Source of the DNA: Chionoecetes opilio
Taxonomy: Eukaryota > Arthropoda > Malacostraca > Decapoda > Majidae
NCBI GenBank assembly: GCA_016584305.1
Contig: JACEEZ010015203.1
Location: forward strand, 1 to 64,000
Length of the DNA: 64,000 bases
Reading direction: 5' to 3'
Both the position numbers and the translations under genes were made by a program. The notes under the pieces are model-generated. The model did not search any database, was not told where the DNA came from, and was given only the letters and a program-made list of their open reading frames with translations. The stretch's first letter is position 1, and each line of letters begins with the position of its first letter. This document shows positions 1-11,135 of the stretch, in pieces.

Positions 1-746
1 AAATTAAAAACTTAAAAAAATTTACAATTAGGAGACTTGCCCAAACTACTAAATACAATTCAAGGGGAAATTTTTTTTTAATTACAAAATTATTATTTTC
101 TAAAATTTTAAATATTTCCAATAAAAATTAAAAGAGCTAGTGCTCAATTACATGTTTAATAACATTTTACACGTATATACTGAACTAATTCCTGATTTTT
201 TAAATATATATATTAATTATAATATATATATATATATATAATTATATAGTATATATATATATATTTATATATTATATATATATTTTAAAAGGAAGGAGAT
301 AGCGTCAAGCTCGAGATCGAGCTTGACAGACCTACAAGCGATCCTAAGCAGAAGGGGTCACAAGAAGAAGAAACACCCATACACAGGCGTGACTGTCAAA
401 GATATAGCTTATTATCATGACTGTTGCTCATTATTATATATATTGTAGGGTTGTGAAGTGCATTTATATACAAGTGTCACTATTTAGGTCGTGTAGCACT
501 GCGTGTCACCTTATAAGGGTGATTTGGGGTGTGTTAGGTGACAGGGAGACGTTAGCAGCGGCCACGCCATAAACTAGGAGTCACTATTTTAAACAATACA
601 CACCTTTCCTACCACAAAATCACTAGCAACACGGGTCCTTCCTTATATATCTTAATATGTATACATCAAAACTCCTTAAAAAACCCAAGCATTCCAAAGA
701 AAAATGAGAAAATAAAAAATTATGTTGAGTTGACAATTCAAAGCGC
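1..746. other. AT-rich intergenic DNA with a short (TA)n tract
   Basis: Strongly AT-rich sequence. A (TA)n/(AT)n microsatellite occupies roughly 205-290. I see no coding frame with family resemblance and no RNA gene in it. Confidence 0.6.
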
Positions 747-1064
747 GATGAGCGATGTATAATTCATATATTCAGCGCCGACATCGTTTGTTACACTCAT
801 TTTTTCCGTCCACAATGTCCACTCCGACACATGGGTTATATTTTATGCCAGAATATATGAAAGTCTGTTGTCTTCATTGATATACAAGACACTAAAAAGG
901 GACTATATATAGTCCCTTATAGTGTCTTGTATATCAATGAAAAAAACCAGACTTTATATTTTCCCGGGCATAAGATACAGACCCATGTGTCGGATGGACA
1001 TTGTGGACGGAAAAATTAGTGTAACATAAACCATGTCGGCGCTGAATATATAAATGATACACTT
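747..1064. repeat. 318-bp foldback (near-perfect palindrome)
   Basis: The two arms, about 155 bp each, are reverse complements around a centre at about 907, where 18 bases (899-916) form a perfect palindrome around TATATA. Left-arm landmarks such as TTCAGCGCCGACAT and CCGTCCACAATGTCCA recur inverted in the right arm. The arms differ mostly by one-base indels. This is what a foldback element or a non-autonomous TIR transposon with almost no interior would look like. It contains no coding sequence. Confidence 0.85.
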
Positions 1065-1394
1065 ATTACATTTAACGCCTATTTTTTTATAACATATTAA
1101 CCTATTTTAATTGTGGTAAATATATACAAACATTTGAGGTGTTCCCGTTTTCAAGTTGTTGACTACATTTGTTTACAGTTGTGGCCTGTATTGTTGTTTC
1201 TGTGAAATATCATAATACTGCAGCTTTTTGGTTACAATATAATAACAATATACAATAAACAAATTTTGGGCCTTGAATATTTACTGTAACCAAAGTGATC
1301 AAAGACAATCTAAATGTTTGTGCTGTGAGACAATGATGGCCTAGGTTACTGTGAAAATGCCCATATATATTTTAAATAATTTTAATATATATAT

Positions 1395-1443
<49 letters not shown>

Positions 1444-1690
1444 ATATATATATATAAAATATATCTATTTGTAGTGACCTTTTTCACCTACATGGTTGAT
1501 AAACAGACACCCAGGGTTGATGGTTGGTTTTTTGGAGAGAGCAGTTTTGTGTGTGTCAATCTTGAGATCAAATGTCCTGTCCCCTACAAGAGACGGCTTT
1601 TAAAGGAGCCACGTACTCCGCCTTTTTCTACCTGACGCCTAATCCCTCAATGGGCAGTCGGGAGATCATAGGTGATTCGCCAGTGGACAA
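1065..1690. repeat. AT-rich spacer with (TA)n microsatellite
   Basis: A (TA)n tract lies at about 1383-1460. The short plus-strand frame crossing it is a product of the repeat. Nothing else is recognisable. Confidence 0.6.
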
Positions 1691-1694
1691 TGGG

Positions 1695-2756
1695 AGGGGA
1701 AACTGAGTAAGCCATTAAAGGTATGGAAGTGAAATCCCCAGGACCAAATTTAAAAGCAGGCGTGGACTCAAAAGGGGATTAACCGGTGTGGTGTGAAAAC
1801 CCCAGTATCTCCTTCCTCAAAAAAAAAAAAAAATATTTATAAAAAAAAACTTATAAAAAAACATAGAGGGGGCCAAGGCCGAGGTAATTAGGGAGGGCAA
1901 CGGCCCGTCTTTACGTTCAGCGGTAGCTGCAAGATTAGATAGGGGGTGCCGAGGGGCGCTGTTAAAATTGAGGGAGGCTGTGAAAAATAGGGGTCTTGGG
2001 GAAAGGGGAAGTGTCCCAAGGAACGGTCCCAAAAATAGCTTTGTTTTGCTTGCAGTGCCCGTGCGTTGCGGGGCCTTGCTGGGGCAGCGGAAGGCCGGAC
2101 GCAGCGTGGGCACAGGAAGCACGTAGGAGCAGGGCGAGGATTAGCATTTGGGGGCGGAGACTGGGCTGATGGGGCCTTAGATGGCTTCGTCAGGCGTGCG
2201 TGGCAGCAGCTGGGGCCCTGGGCGGGCGGGGGGGCTAGTGGCGCTGGTGACGGTGGGCGGCGGGGCAGCACAGGGGGGGCGGAGGGGGGTGGCAGGGGGG
2301 TGGGGCCTAGCCCTAGGAGGGCGTGTTGGGGGCGCTGAATGGGTGGCGGCAGGGCTGGGGCCCAGGTGAGCACGTGCCTGGCGTCGCGGCATGTGGACGG
2401 CAGGGGCGGCGGCATGCGGTACCCGTGCGTTGCAGGGGCCCTTGCTGGGGCAGCGGAAGGCAGCAGGGCCAGCGGGGCAGAGGGGCGAAGAGTAGCCCGA
2501 GGCGCCAGGAGGCAGGAGGCGGGGTTGGAAGGGGGGGCGTGAGCCCAGGGAGCGGGCAGGAGGTGGGTGTGGGTAGCGCGACTGTGCAGGAGGGCAGGGG
2601 CCCCGGGGGTTTGGGGCCCTGGTAGGGGGGGCATGACAAGGGGAGGTGAAACCCAGTGAAGCCATTAAAAGGATGGAAGTGATAATCCCTAGGACAAGAT
2701 TTTAAAAGCAAGGCGTGGACCAAAAATGATTAACCAGGTGGGTGTGAATCACCCCA
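1695..2756. repeat. GC-rich, G-run-rich segment bounded by ~107-bp direct repeats
   Basis: About 107 bp at 1698-1804 (GAAACTGAGTAAGCCATTAA onward) recurs in the same orientation at 2647-2754 (GAAACCCAGTGAAGCCATTA onward). Between the two copies, about 1860-2640 is very GC-rich against AT-rich flanks. It has many runs of three or more G on the plus strand and a further internal direct repeat of about 45 bp (around 2055-2100 and 2416-2463). Long open frames occur on both strands, but they are low-complexity Pro/Ala/Gly/Arg sequences with no family resemblance. Possibilities are a tandem duplication, an insertion between target repeats, or a degraded LTR-like element. Confidence 0.6.
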
Positions 2757-3165
2757 AAATATATATATAATTTTATTTTAAATTTTAATATATATTTTTA
2801 ATAATTTTAATATATTTAATAAATAAAATAATATATATATATATATATAAATTAAATATAATATATATATATATTATATTATATAATATAAAAAAAATAT
2901 ATATAATATATAAAATATATATATAATATATAATATAAAAATAATATATAATATATATAAATATAATATATATTATATTAAATATATATATATAAAAATT
3001 TAAAATATTAATATTTTTAATATATATATATATTATAATAAAATTATAATATATTTAAATATATATTATATATTATAAATATATAAAATTATTTAAATTT
3101 TAAAATATATATATATATATAAATATATATATATAATATATAATATATATATTAATTTATATATA
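2757..3165. repeat. (TA)n-rich microsatellite, target tract of the C element
   Basis: About 400 bp of almost pure A/T, largely (TA)n with interruptions. The left terminal inverted repeat of the C element starts immediately after it, so it is likely the insertion target. Confidence 0.85.
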
Positions 3166-6100
3166 TTAGGGGGGTCCACATTTCGGGAAAAAGAAAATTT
3201 TTCGGATTTGTCGGGGCCGGGGCGGGAAATTTTTGTCGATACTATGGCCAGGGTTTTGTGCAAAATTTTATTCCGATCGGGTGATATTGTCCCGTCCCCC
3301 GTGGGCCAAAGTTTTTACTATTTAACAAAATTTTTGGGAAAAAAGGTGAACTGAGATAGGGATTAGGGGAAACAAAAATTTAGTATTCACTCAATTTGTT
3401 TTTTGTTAATGCTTTTTCATCTTTTCAGTGCAATTAAAAGTGTTTTTAAAGCAAGGATCTGCATTTAGTAATTACAGAGATGGACTGGACAATGCCCACC
3501 ACAACGTGCAGGGGCCCAGTTACCCTTCAGCAGCTTGTGGTGCTGAGGGAGCTGTGTGACGCTCCGCCTCCCAAATTGTGGCGCCGCGTTAGTCGTTGTT
3601 GTGCCTGCGTTCGGGAGGCCGCTGAACTGCAGCACGTTACACGCTCAGCCACCGAAGGAGTTGGCTTCTTGGCAGCCCGAACGAACCCTGTTGGGGAGAG
3701 AGGAAAACAGCTTCCCAAGAACGGGCAAGTGCACGGCGCTCTTCCACTTCCGTCCGTGTGCAGCGGAAGTCGGTGTGAAAGAAGCGGCTTCCCTCGTACC
3801 GCGGAGGTGCGGTGCGTCAGTGGGAGAAAAGCACGGATCCCCAAACGCAGAAGAAGAGCCGCTGTGTGAGAGGATCCTCCGGCTGTAGCATTCATGGCAG
3901 AACTTGGATCGGTCAAGAAGCGGGAGCGATGAAGGTAAGACAAATCAACAGTTGAAAAAACTAATTGAATTTAGTTGCAGAATACCGTAATATAATATAT
4001 TATTTGCCTAATTGCCATGACATTTAACCGGGACCGTCTGCCATGCTGGGGATGGCTAGGCTGGATGGGCCCGAACGATAACTCGGAATGATACATGAAA
4101 TTATCAGAAGCTGCGAGTCATACCTTCATTCAAAAAACACCTGAAATTTAACCCATAAACCAATTACTAATTTACCTCATCCACAATTTGATGGGGGACC
4201 GCTAGTCCGTCGTCCGACCTAATAGCGTAAACTTAAAACTTTAACTTCTCTGTAGATACGGACGGAAGTTGGTAAATAGTATGCTTCAGTATTAGTAATG
4301 TATTTAATTTTTTTTTGCATTGCACAGAACTTGGATAGATGTCATCCGAATGTATATGGTGTGTGTATTGGCGTGATAATGTACTATAAATTCTATATTA
4401 AACATTGATGTAAACTATTATTTCCAATAAGGCACCTGTATAAACCTTTCACATACGTTAACTTTTATCGTCACCAACTTATAATATTTTGTTTGTTTTT
4501 AGTGTACTCTAATAAATGAACTAAGTTAGGTAGGAAAAACTTTATTTAGGTTGTGGTAATTAAATTGTTTAAACGATAACCTACAGACGGAAGCTAATCC
4601 TTTCAGTTGACGTCGAGGAATCGCCGGAGTTTCTCACTGGCGCGGGACGCTTTTCGACATGGGCACGCGGACGCCTTCGACCTCATCACGGTGGACGAGG
4701 ATCGGCAGTTTCCTGCCTGGGCCAGCGCTGCCCAGATGGACCCCGTTGCATCATGCAAGAGCGACCAATCCTTGGCCCGACAGAGAGCGACGGGCGTATG
4801 GAGCGCTGCGTGCTAAAGCGGTCGAGCTCACCGGAAGCGTGCCACGACTTGCCACGCGCAGATCATCGGGCTTGGGTGCAGGCGACGAAGAAGAGAACGG
4901 TGTGGTGATCGACGGACGGGGACGCGGACTTCGTCCGAGCGCAGGAATATCGCGCTCCAACCTACCCCGGCCTGTTCCCCCAAGCGTCGCAGCACGCCGA
5001 TTCAGACGCGGCTGTGCCGCTGGCGTTTGACCGCACAAGATCTCGGACCGCACCGCAGTTCATATTTTCACCGACCTGTCCACGCGCCGACGCCACTCCC
5101 GCTCGCCGAACCGTGCGGGCCACCGGAGGAGCGCGCGGGGAGAAGATGGCTAAGGAGATCAAGCGGAGTGACCGTGAATGTGCCGGCACGGTGCAGTCAT
5201 CATAACACTGGGACGGGAAAACTTGTCGAGGGATGGGCCGGTGAGGAATCGCGGAGCGAGTGCCCATCCTGGTGTCCGGTGACGGCATCCCAGGAAGCTG
5301 TTGATGGTGCCGAAAACTCGCGGCGGGGACGGCGTGTGCTGACCGGACAGGGGCGGTCTCGACGCTGCGAAGGAGTGTGGGACCTCGTCGACAACATCAC
5401 CCCGTCGGCATGGCGTCGACACAAACAGCAGCAATACCGGACTCAAGGGAGGGCGCGTGAGTCCACATAATGAAGCACGTCAAACGGAATCTGCTCACTT
5501 CGCTTGCCGGCACCACGTGCTCCGAGCGAGTGGTGGGGCAGCATCACCGTCTGCTTCGGCCGTCTTCCGGCCGGATCCAGCTGTTGCAAGCGGTTTTGTG
5601 GAAGTTGGTGGCCGCTCGCGAAACCAGGCGTCGTCCAAACCGCTCGACTACCCCGTCGACGCGCGACAAGATCATCGCCCCACTGCCACGCGTTTGCAGA
5701 AGGAGAAGCAGCGCGCGACGACTACCGCGAGATGGTGCAGCTCACCTATCATCGTGTTGGCGGTGAGTGAGGCGAACATCCGGAAGCCGGGCGCCTACCA
5801 CCGTGCTCGATGGATGGAAAGGTGATCTACACTATCAAGATCACCCCTCTTCGCGGGGATGTTTGCGCTCACCAAGCAGAGAAGAGGGAGATGATCCGGT
5901 TCACGACGTTTATCGTCACAACGTACGTGGAAACCGTGGATGTCCGCCACTGCTCGACCTCGGCCACGGCAACGGACCTCGCCCTCCTCAAAGCCTTCGC
6001 CGCCCTATCGCGACAAGGAATCGGGCGGGCATCGGGCAAGGTGATGGCCGGCACAGTGTACTGTCTCCGAGGAGCTAGTCGGCCTCTCCCTCTTTCGACG

Positions 6101-6710
6101 AGGCACCGGTGGTCGAGGAGAAGCGGGCCATCGTCAGCGCCATGCCGGCAGCGGCTGGGGGAAGAACCCGCCTCGCGCGCCGACGTCGCCTCGAAGCAGT
6201 GGAGCAGCGGCTCCTGGCGTCGTTTGCACACGGACCACTCTGTGGGCTCGTCACCGCCCCTCGGGGCCGGTCAGATGTCCTCAACGTCGATCCGGCCGAG
6301 TGGTCGGGAGGGACGGACTAAACCCGGCTCGTCGGCGCGGCCCGTCACCTACGGGTGGTGAAACGACTTTGCGGAGAGGGTCGTCGCCCTCATCAGCGCG
6401 TTCTGCGGCGCCATCACCGCGCGACCCGAGGGAACAGCGACAGCACCTTCTGCAGGTCGTTGGGCGCCACGGGGTTTTACCCGTGCGCGAAAGGTATAGG
6501 ATGGCGCGCACGGTGGATTAGTTTTTTTGATAATCGTACCAGTGTAGATCGTAGAGGTTTAATAGTGGAACTTCGGCCGCTTCTGCGGGACGGTATAAAG
6601 TTATCCGATCGCAGAAATAAAATTTTGCCACAAATCCTTGTATCATGTATCGCAAGAATTCCGACCCGGCCCAACGACTCCGAAAAAAAATTTAAAAGGG
6701 GACCACCCAA
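3166..6710 (+). mobile_element. TIR DNA transposon 'C element', copy 1 (about 3.5 kb, complete ends)
   Basis: The left end reads TTAGGGGGGTCCACATTT. The right end, reverse-complemented, reads TTGGGTGGTCCCCTTTTAAA, and in the unit-2 copy TTAGGGTGGTCCACTTTTAA. The two ends stay alignable for about 180 bp (about 3166-3350 against 6535-6710), including the shared ATTCCGATCGG and GTCGATAC blocks. Outside both ends is (TA)n DNA, consistent with insertion at TA. The interior carries one two-exon gene in the plus orientation. This arrangement (long TIRs, TA target, a single transposase-like gene) is that of an autonomous cut-and-paste transposon. The gene family is not one I can assign to a named superfamily. 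Confidence 0.8.
3482..6492 (+). pseudogene. C-family transposase-like gene, two exons, many indels
   Basis: Probable function, inferred, is the transposase of the surrounding TIR element. Exon 1 spans about 3482-3932 and is followed by a GTAAGA donor. A roughly 670-bp intron ends in TCCTTTCAG at about 4605. Exon 2 spans about 4606-6492. Exon 1 encodes the N-terminal helical part (FHFRPC and ERILRL segments) that aligns with the N-terminus of the THAP-linked gene at 61-64 kb. Early exon 2 gives HADAF and EDRQF. Later come tracts shared with the unit-2 copy: WDGK, FDTT, CRHH, and a C-terminus around VVNDFAERG. The frame breaks about every 20-60 bases, almost always by one base, and the unit-2 sequence restores most positions. 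It is much more GC-rich than its surroundings. Either it is a young pseudogene or, more likely, a poorly polished assembly of a good gene. Confidence 0.72.
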
Positions 6711-6723
6711 TTATATATATATA

Positions 6724-8638
6724 TTAGGGTACGCCGTAGGGTCCAATGAACAAGTGAAATATAAATTATTTCGAATTTGGCAGGGTGTTATCTATGTAAA
6801 AATTGAAATTAAGGGTGGTTTGTCCTCTTCAACTTTGTGTGAGCACTTCTTGCTATGCAAAAATGGACTTTTAATATTTATATGCAAAAACATAGCTAAA
6901 GTGCGATTTTTGCATAGAAGAATTGCTCAAATGCAAAAATGAAACGAGTAAAATCGTCTTTAGAATTCCATTTACGTAGTAAATGAGAAAAAGGAATTTC
7001 TGTATACGGCGTACTCTAAACCAGGTACCAAAATTGTTGGATGGGTTACGATGGGAGAAAGCCAAGACAGGGCGATGGTGCACGACAGCTATGGGAAACT
7101 GCACCAAGGTTGATCAGGAGGATGTCATGTGTCAGTGACAGAGGAGCCCTCTGGAAAGGTACCTTTGACACTTGGTACCAGAGGACCAGTGCCACCTGAG
7201 AAGCCTGCGTTCAAGGTGGCTCAGGCTCTCTTATTATCTGCTGGTGACATACGACTCACCGACTCACGATCAGTACTGCAAGGTGACCAACTAGGGCCAA
7301 CAAGGGGTGGAAGGGTGGTACTCACGCCCCCATTTGGAGAAGATCTGGGACGCAAGTTCTTCGGAGTATATGGCGTGTGCACACAAACGAGTTGCCCCTG
7401 CGCCACCTTATCACAGCAGTCTGTTTCAGCGTGAATGAGATGCAGTACAAGCAAAAGAAGGGTTTTAGAAGGAGTGCCAGTGCGGTGAAGATCTCACGGC
7501 AGATACGGGAGTATATCCCTGGTCAACATTGTCCACTGACCAGCAGGTCTCCTACCGCTGGTCCCGGCTGTGAAGCGGGGCGTTCTCCCGTCCGAGCTGC
7601 AGGATATCAAGGGCAAGGTGTCCCACTCCAGATGGCTCACTCACAGCCCAGTCGATCGTGTACATGTGGAACAGAAAGCATGGGATGAATGGCAAAAACT
7701 GAACCACCTGAAATCCTAGTCAAGTTACTGCACTGCAGGTGTACTTCAAAACTCTAATACGACATTCAAGGTTCACCACAGACTAGAGGACGGACCTACG
7801 CACATCCTTCACGCAGATTCAGAGTGATGAGGTCACAACCCAAAGAAGAGGTCCAAACAGCTGTGACCTTCTACGTGCGGACAGGAGCATGGTTCGCACA
7901 CTAGAATCGTGTCCTCCTCTCGATGATGGCGAGTTCAGAGGTGAGGACGACCGCAGGTTCGCCGTGACCAGATTTTGAAGCGAGGGCTGGCGAGGAGTAT
8001 GGGGGACACCAGTGTAAGACCTACGCTCACACCCAAGCTGAACTTGTCAGCCACAAGCTTGCAGACACTGGTCAGCTGGCAGCCTGGCACGGCACGAGCC
8101 GCGGCATTAAACTATGCACTGTCCAGGGGATCAGATCCAGGTAGATACTGGTCAAGCCGTACGAGGTTCGGAGTTCGTATCCACACTCAGAGCACCGAAA
8201 GAGTCATGAAGCAGGTGAACAGAGGCCGGCGCAAGCAGGCCAGGAGACGGGTTCATCCGGGCTCGGGCCCACCACCGGGAGACCAGCCCTGCCTTCAGGT
8301 CTAAGAAGGACATGATGGACACGTTCTTGGCCAAGTAGAGGGCTATGGACACTGTGATGTAGTGCCTGATGAACCCAAACTGATCAGAAAAGAGCTGACA
8401 ACGCTAGTCATTTGGAACTTCATAGTGGGGCATGATGCAATACACAGGACCAACCGGACACTGCGTTACTCATTAGCATTATTCGATAAGGGTGCAATAT
8501 AAAAGGCGCTTTGATAGTAAGAATTGCTCAATGCAAAAATTGAGAGATAAAATCGTCGTAGACTTCCCCATTTTACATAGGAATTTGGCATGCCAAAGGT
8601 GAGAAAAAATATGTTTTTGGTTATACGGCGTACCCTAA
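6724..8638 (+). mobile_element. TIR DNA transposon 'D element', copy 1
   Basis: The left end TTAGGGTACGCCGTAGG and the right end TACGGCGTACCCTAA are inverted repeats. Both sit in (TA)n DNA, and the left end lies only about 13 bp from the right end of the C element. About 130 bp adjoining the right end (about 8490-8638, with AAGAATTGCTCAA) also occurs in direct orientation upstream of the gene at about 6880-7020. The interior carries the D-family gene in the plus orientation. Confidence 0.75.
7020..8355 (+). pseudogene. D-family transposase-like gene, indel-riddled copy
   Basis: Unit-1 counterpart of the gene at 15.0-16.3 kb; the two can be laid base on base with mostly one-base gains and losses. 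Recognisable pieces are YGKLHQG near 7090, PEKPAFKVAQAL near 7200, the NELPLRHL region near 7390, SHSRWLT near 7625, and HTQSTERVMKQV near 8180. No frame stays open beyond about 100 codons. As in the other copy, no N-terminal exon is visible before about 7020. The indel-only divergence suggests sequencing error more than neutral decay. Confidence 0.7.
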
Positions 8639-8755
8639 TATATATAATATAGATATAATATATATATATATGGATATATATATATATATATATATATTAA
8701 TATATATAATAGCTATATATAATCTATATATACATATATATATATATATATAGTG
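8639..8755. repeat. (TA)n microsatellite
   Basis: Interrupted (TA)n tract directly outside the right terminal repeat of the D element. The same tract is found at the equivalent place in units 2 and 3. Confidence 0.85.
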
Positions 8756-8799
8756 AAAATAACTACATTCACTCACCCATCACCCCACCCATCACTCAC

Positions 8800-9205
8800 C
8801 CATTACCCATCACCCTCATCAAGGTTTCCTCAATTCTCGCAACCCACTTTTTTGTCACATTATCGCTAAAGGTTACTACAAAAAAAAAAAAAAGTGATCG
8901 GATCATCTCATAAATGGGCTTAACAACTTCCCATGGCGACCCGGTTTCCAAAAATGTGCCACATGAGGGGGGATTCCGCCACAGGGGGCGGCACCTATCG
9001 CGGACAAGACAGACAGACAGACAGACCCAAACAATTTCGCTTATATATTATACTAGCCGCAAAGCCGCCCACCGGGCGGAAACTTTTTGGCTGCTCCTGC
9101 GGAGGGATATTGGTGGCCTTCGGCCCACCACCTGTGTTTGGTGGGCCTGCGGCCCACCAACAGGACTCTCCAGATATGCCCCTTCTAACTTTCCTGAACT
9201 CATGG
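8800..9205. repeat. Repeat R, copy 1, with GC-rich hairpins and a (CAGA)n run
   Basis: Starts at TTCTCGCAACCCAC and contains poly-A, CATCTCATAAATGGGC, a (CAGA)n run near 9003-9027, then a GC-rich end with hairpins. The hairpins include CCGCCCACCGGGCGG and GGTGGCCTTCGGCCCACC. The unit recurs at 16765-17140 with cleaner hairpins and, without the hairpin end, at 12020-12300, 19951-20260 and 39330-39540. It is non-coding. Confidence 0.7.
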
Positions 9206-9209
9206 AGTA

Positions 9210-10235
9210 GAAAATGTATGTATTCCCCCCACCCATCCACTCAACCAGTACCCAATACCCCCCACCCAGTCACTCACCCATACCCCCACACCATTCACTC
9301 ACCCATACCCATCACACACACCCATTCACGCACCATTACCATCACCACCCAACCCATTGCACGCAACCCATGACCCATCACCACACACCCACGTACCCAT
9401 CACCCCCCACCCAGTCACTCACCCCCAGGACCCCAATTTCCCCCACCCATTCACTCACCCATACCCATGCACACACACCCAGTCACTGCACCCAGTACCC
9501 ATCACCCCCCACCCATACCCGACACCACCACCCATTCACTCACCCATTACCCATCACCCCCACCATCACTCACCCATTACCCATAACCACACACCCATTC
9601 CATCACCCATTATCCACACCCCCACCCATTACCCATCCACCCCCCACCCCATTCATTCACCCCCCCCCATTCACCACCATTAACCACACCACACACCATT
9701 CACTCACCCAGTACCCATCACCCCCACCCATTCACTCACCCCATTAACCATCACCCCCATCCATTCACTCACCCATTACCCATCACCCCCCCACCCATTC
9801 ACGCACACATACCCATCACCACACAAACCAATTCACTCACCCATTAACCCATCACCCCCCACCCATTACCCATTCACCCCCCACCCATTCACTCACCCAT
9901 TACCCATCAACACACACACATTCACTCACCATTACCCATCCCCCCCAACCATTACCCATCACAAACACCCATTACCATCACCCCACCCATTCATCACCCC
10001 CCACCATTCACTCAACCATTACCTATCACCACACACCCATTCACTCACCATTACCAATCAACCCCCACCCATTCACTCACCCATTACCATCACCACACAC
10101 CCATTTCATCACCCATTACCCATCACCCCCCAACCTATTCCCTCACCATCACCATCACCCCCACCCATCACACCCCAACCCATTACCCATCACCCCACAT
10201 GTCACTCACCCATACCCATCCCCTACCATCAAGCG
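9210..10235. repeat. 33-bp minisatellite array, unit-1 copy
   Basis: About 1 kb of C/A-rich tandem repeats built from CCCATTCACTCA, CCCATTACCCAT and a variable CACCCCCCA/CACCACACA piece, giving a 33-bp period. Because 33 is divisible by three, long Thr/His/Pro/Ser frames stay open by chance. I do not read them as genes. Confidence 0.9.
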
Positions 10236-10245
10236 TTCCTCAATT

Positions 10246-11131
10246 GGATGAGAACAGAAAACTGAGAAATCCAGGGTCGCTGGCAGTTTTAACTCAAAGG
10301 TGGTCTACTGTGTTTTCCCTCCGCGGATAATATTTTTCAAAATAATTTTCGCGATATAAATATTGATGCACCGACATCTGAATAATAAAAAAAGAACGTT
10401 TCTTCTGTGTTCTAGTAAGTGTAGGCATGAAACATGCATTACGATTGACCGTTCTAAGATAGCAATTTATGCAAAAATTACTCGCCCTAAGATAGCAAAG
10501 CTTAATATAATTTTTTACATGTATATTGTGGCCATGTAAAATTTGGGCGATGTTCACACTGTTTTCTAAGACAGTACTGCTGCGTCTGGCAACAAACGCT
10601 TGTCAAAATTACAATAAGCAATTGCTTGGAAAAACGAAAGAATAAGAATGCCGAAATCGGCTGTTGTGCGACAATGTAGGGTATAATGTGGAGGAGAACG
10701 TGCCGCGGCTGGGAGTGGTTGGCGGGGGAGATTGTGCGGGGAGATTGAATCCAAACATTGCCACTTCACGCGTTCGACTCATTGCACTTCCAGACTGTCT
10801 ATCTGATTGATACACAATAATAACAATAACATATGACTGCATAGGTATAGATAACTCTAAACATACGTTATTGGACTGGATATATCATAAGAGTAAACAT
10901 TTACCTCGCCTCCTCATACTATAAACCTACTTGTTATTTGGTTAAATACATGTTTTACAGAAATCAGGCTTCTATACAATAACATATAGAAGAAAAATCG
11001 TTCTTAAAATTATACTTTTGTGTTTGAAGTGCAGGGGAAAAGGCCCATATTTTTCTTTCAAGTTGATCAACTTTTACCAATTGTGAGTTAAAACTGCCAG
11101 CGACCCTGGCATTTCGGAGTGCAGTCTCTCT
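10246..11131. mobile_element. MITE with AATT target duplication, copy 1
   Basis: About 886-bp non-autonomous element. Its ends are about 50-bp inverted repeats containing AATGCCAGTGGTCGCTGGCA and its complement. AATT lies at both junctions. The interior has no gene; it is shared by all copies (ACGCCGCGGC and GATTGATACACAATAATAAC landmarks). Confidence 0.85.
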
Positions 11132-11135
11132 AATT

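Noticed and set aside
1888..2634. 248-codon Pro/Ala-rich minus-strand frame and overlapping frames on both strands
   Set aside because: Low-complexity products of a GC-rich G-run segment. All frames are open because stops are AT-rich; no family resemblance.
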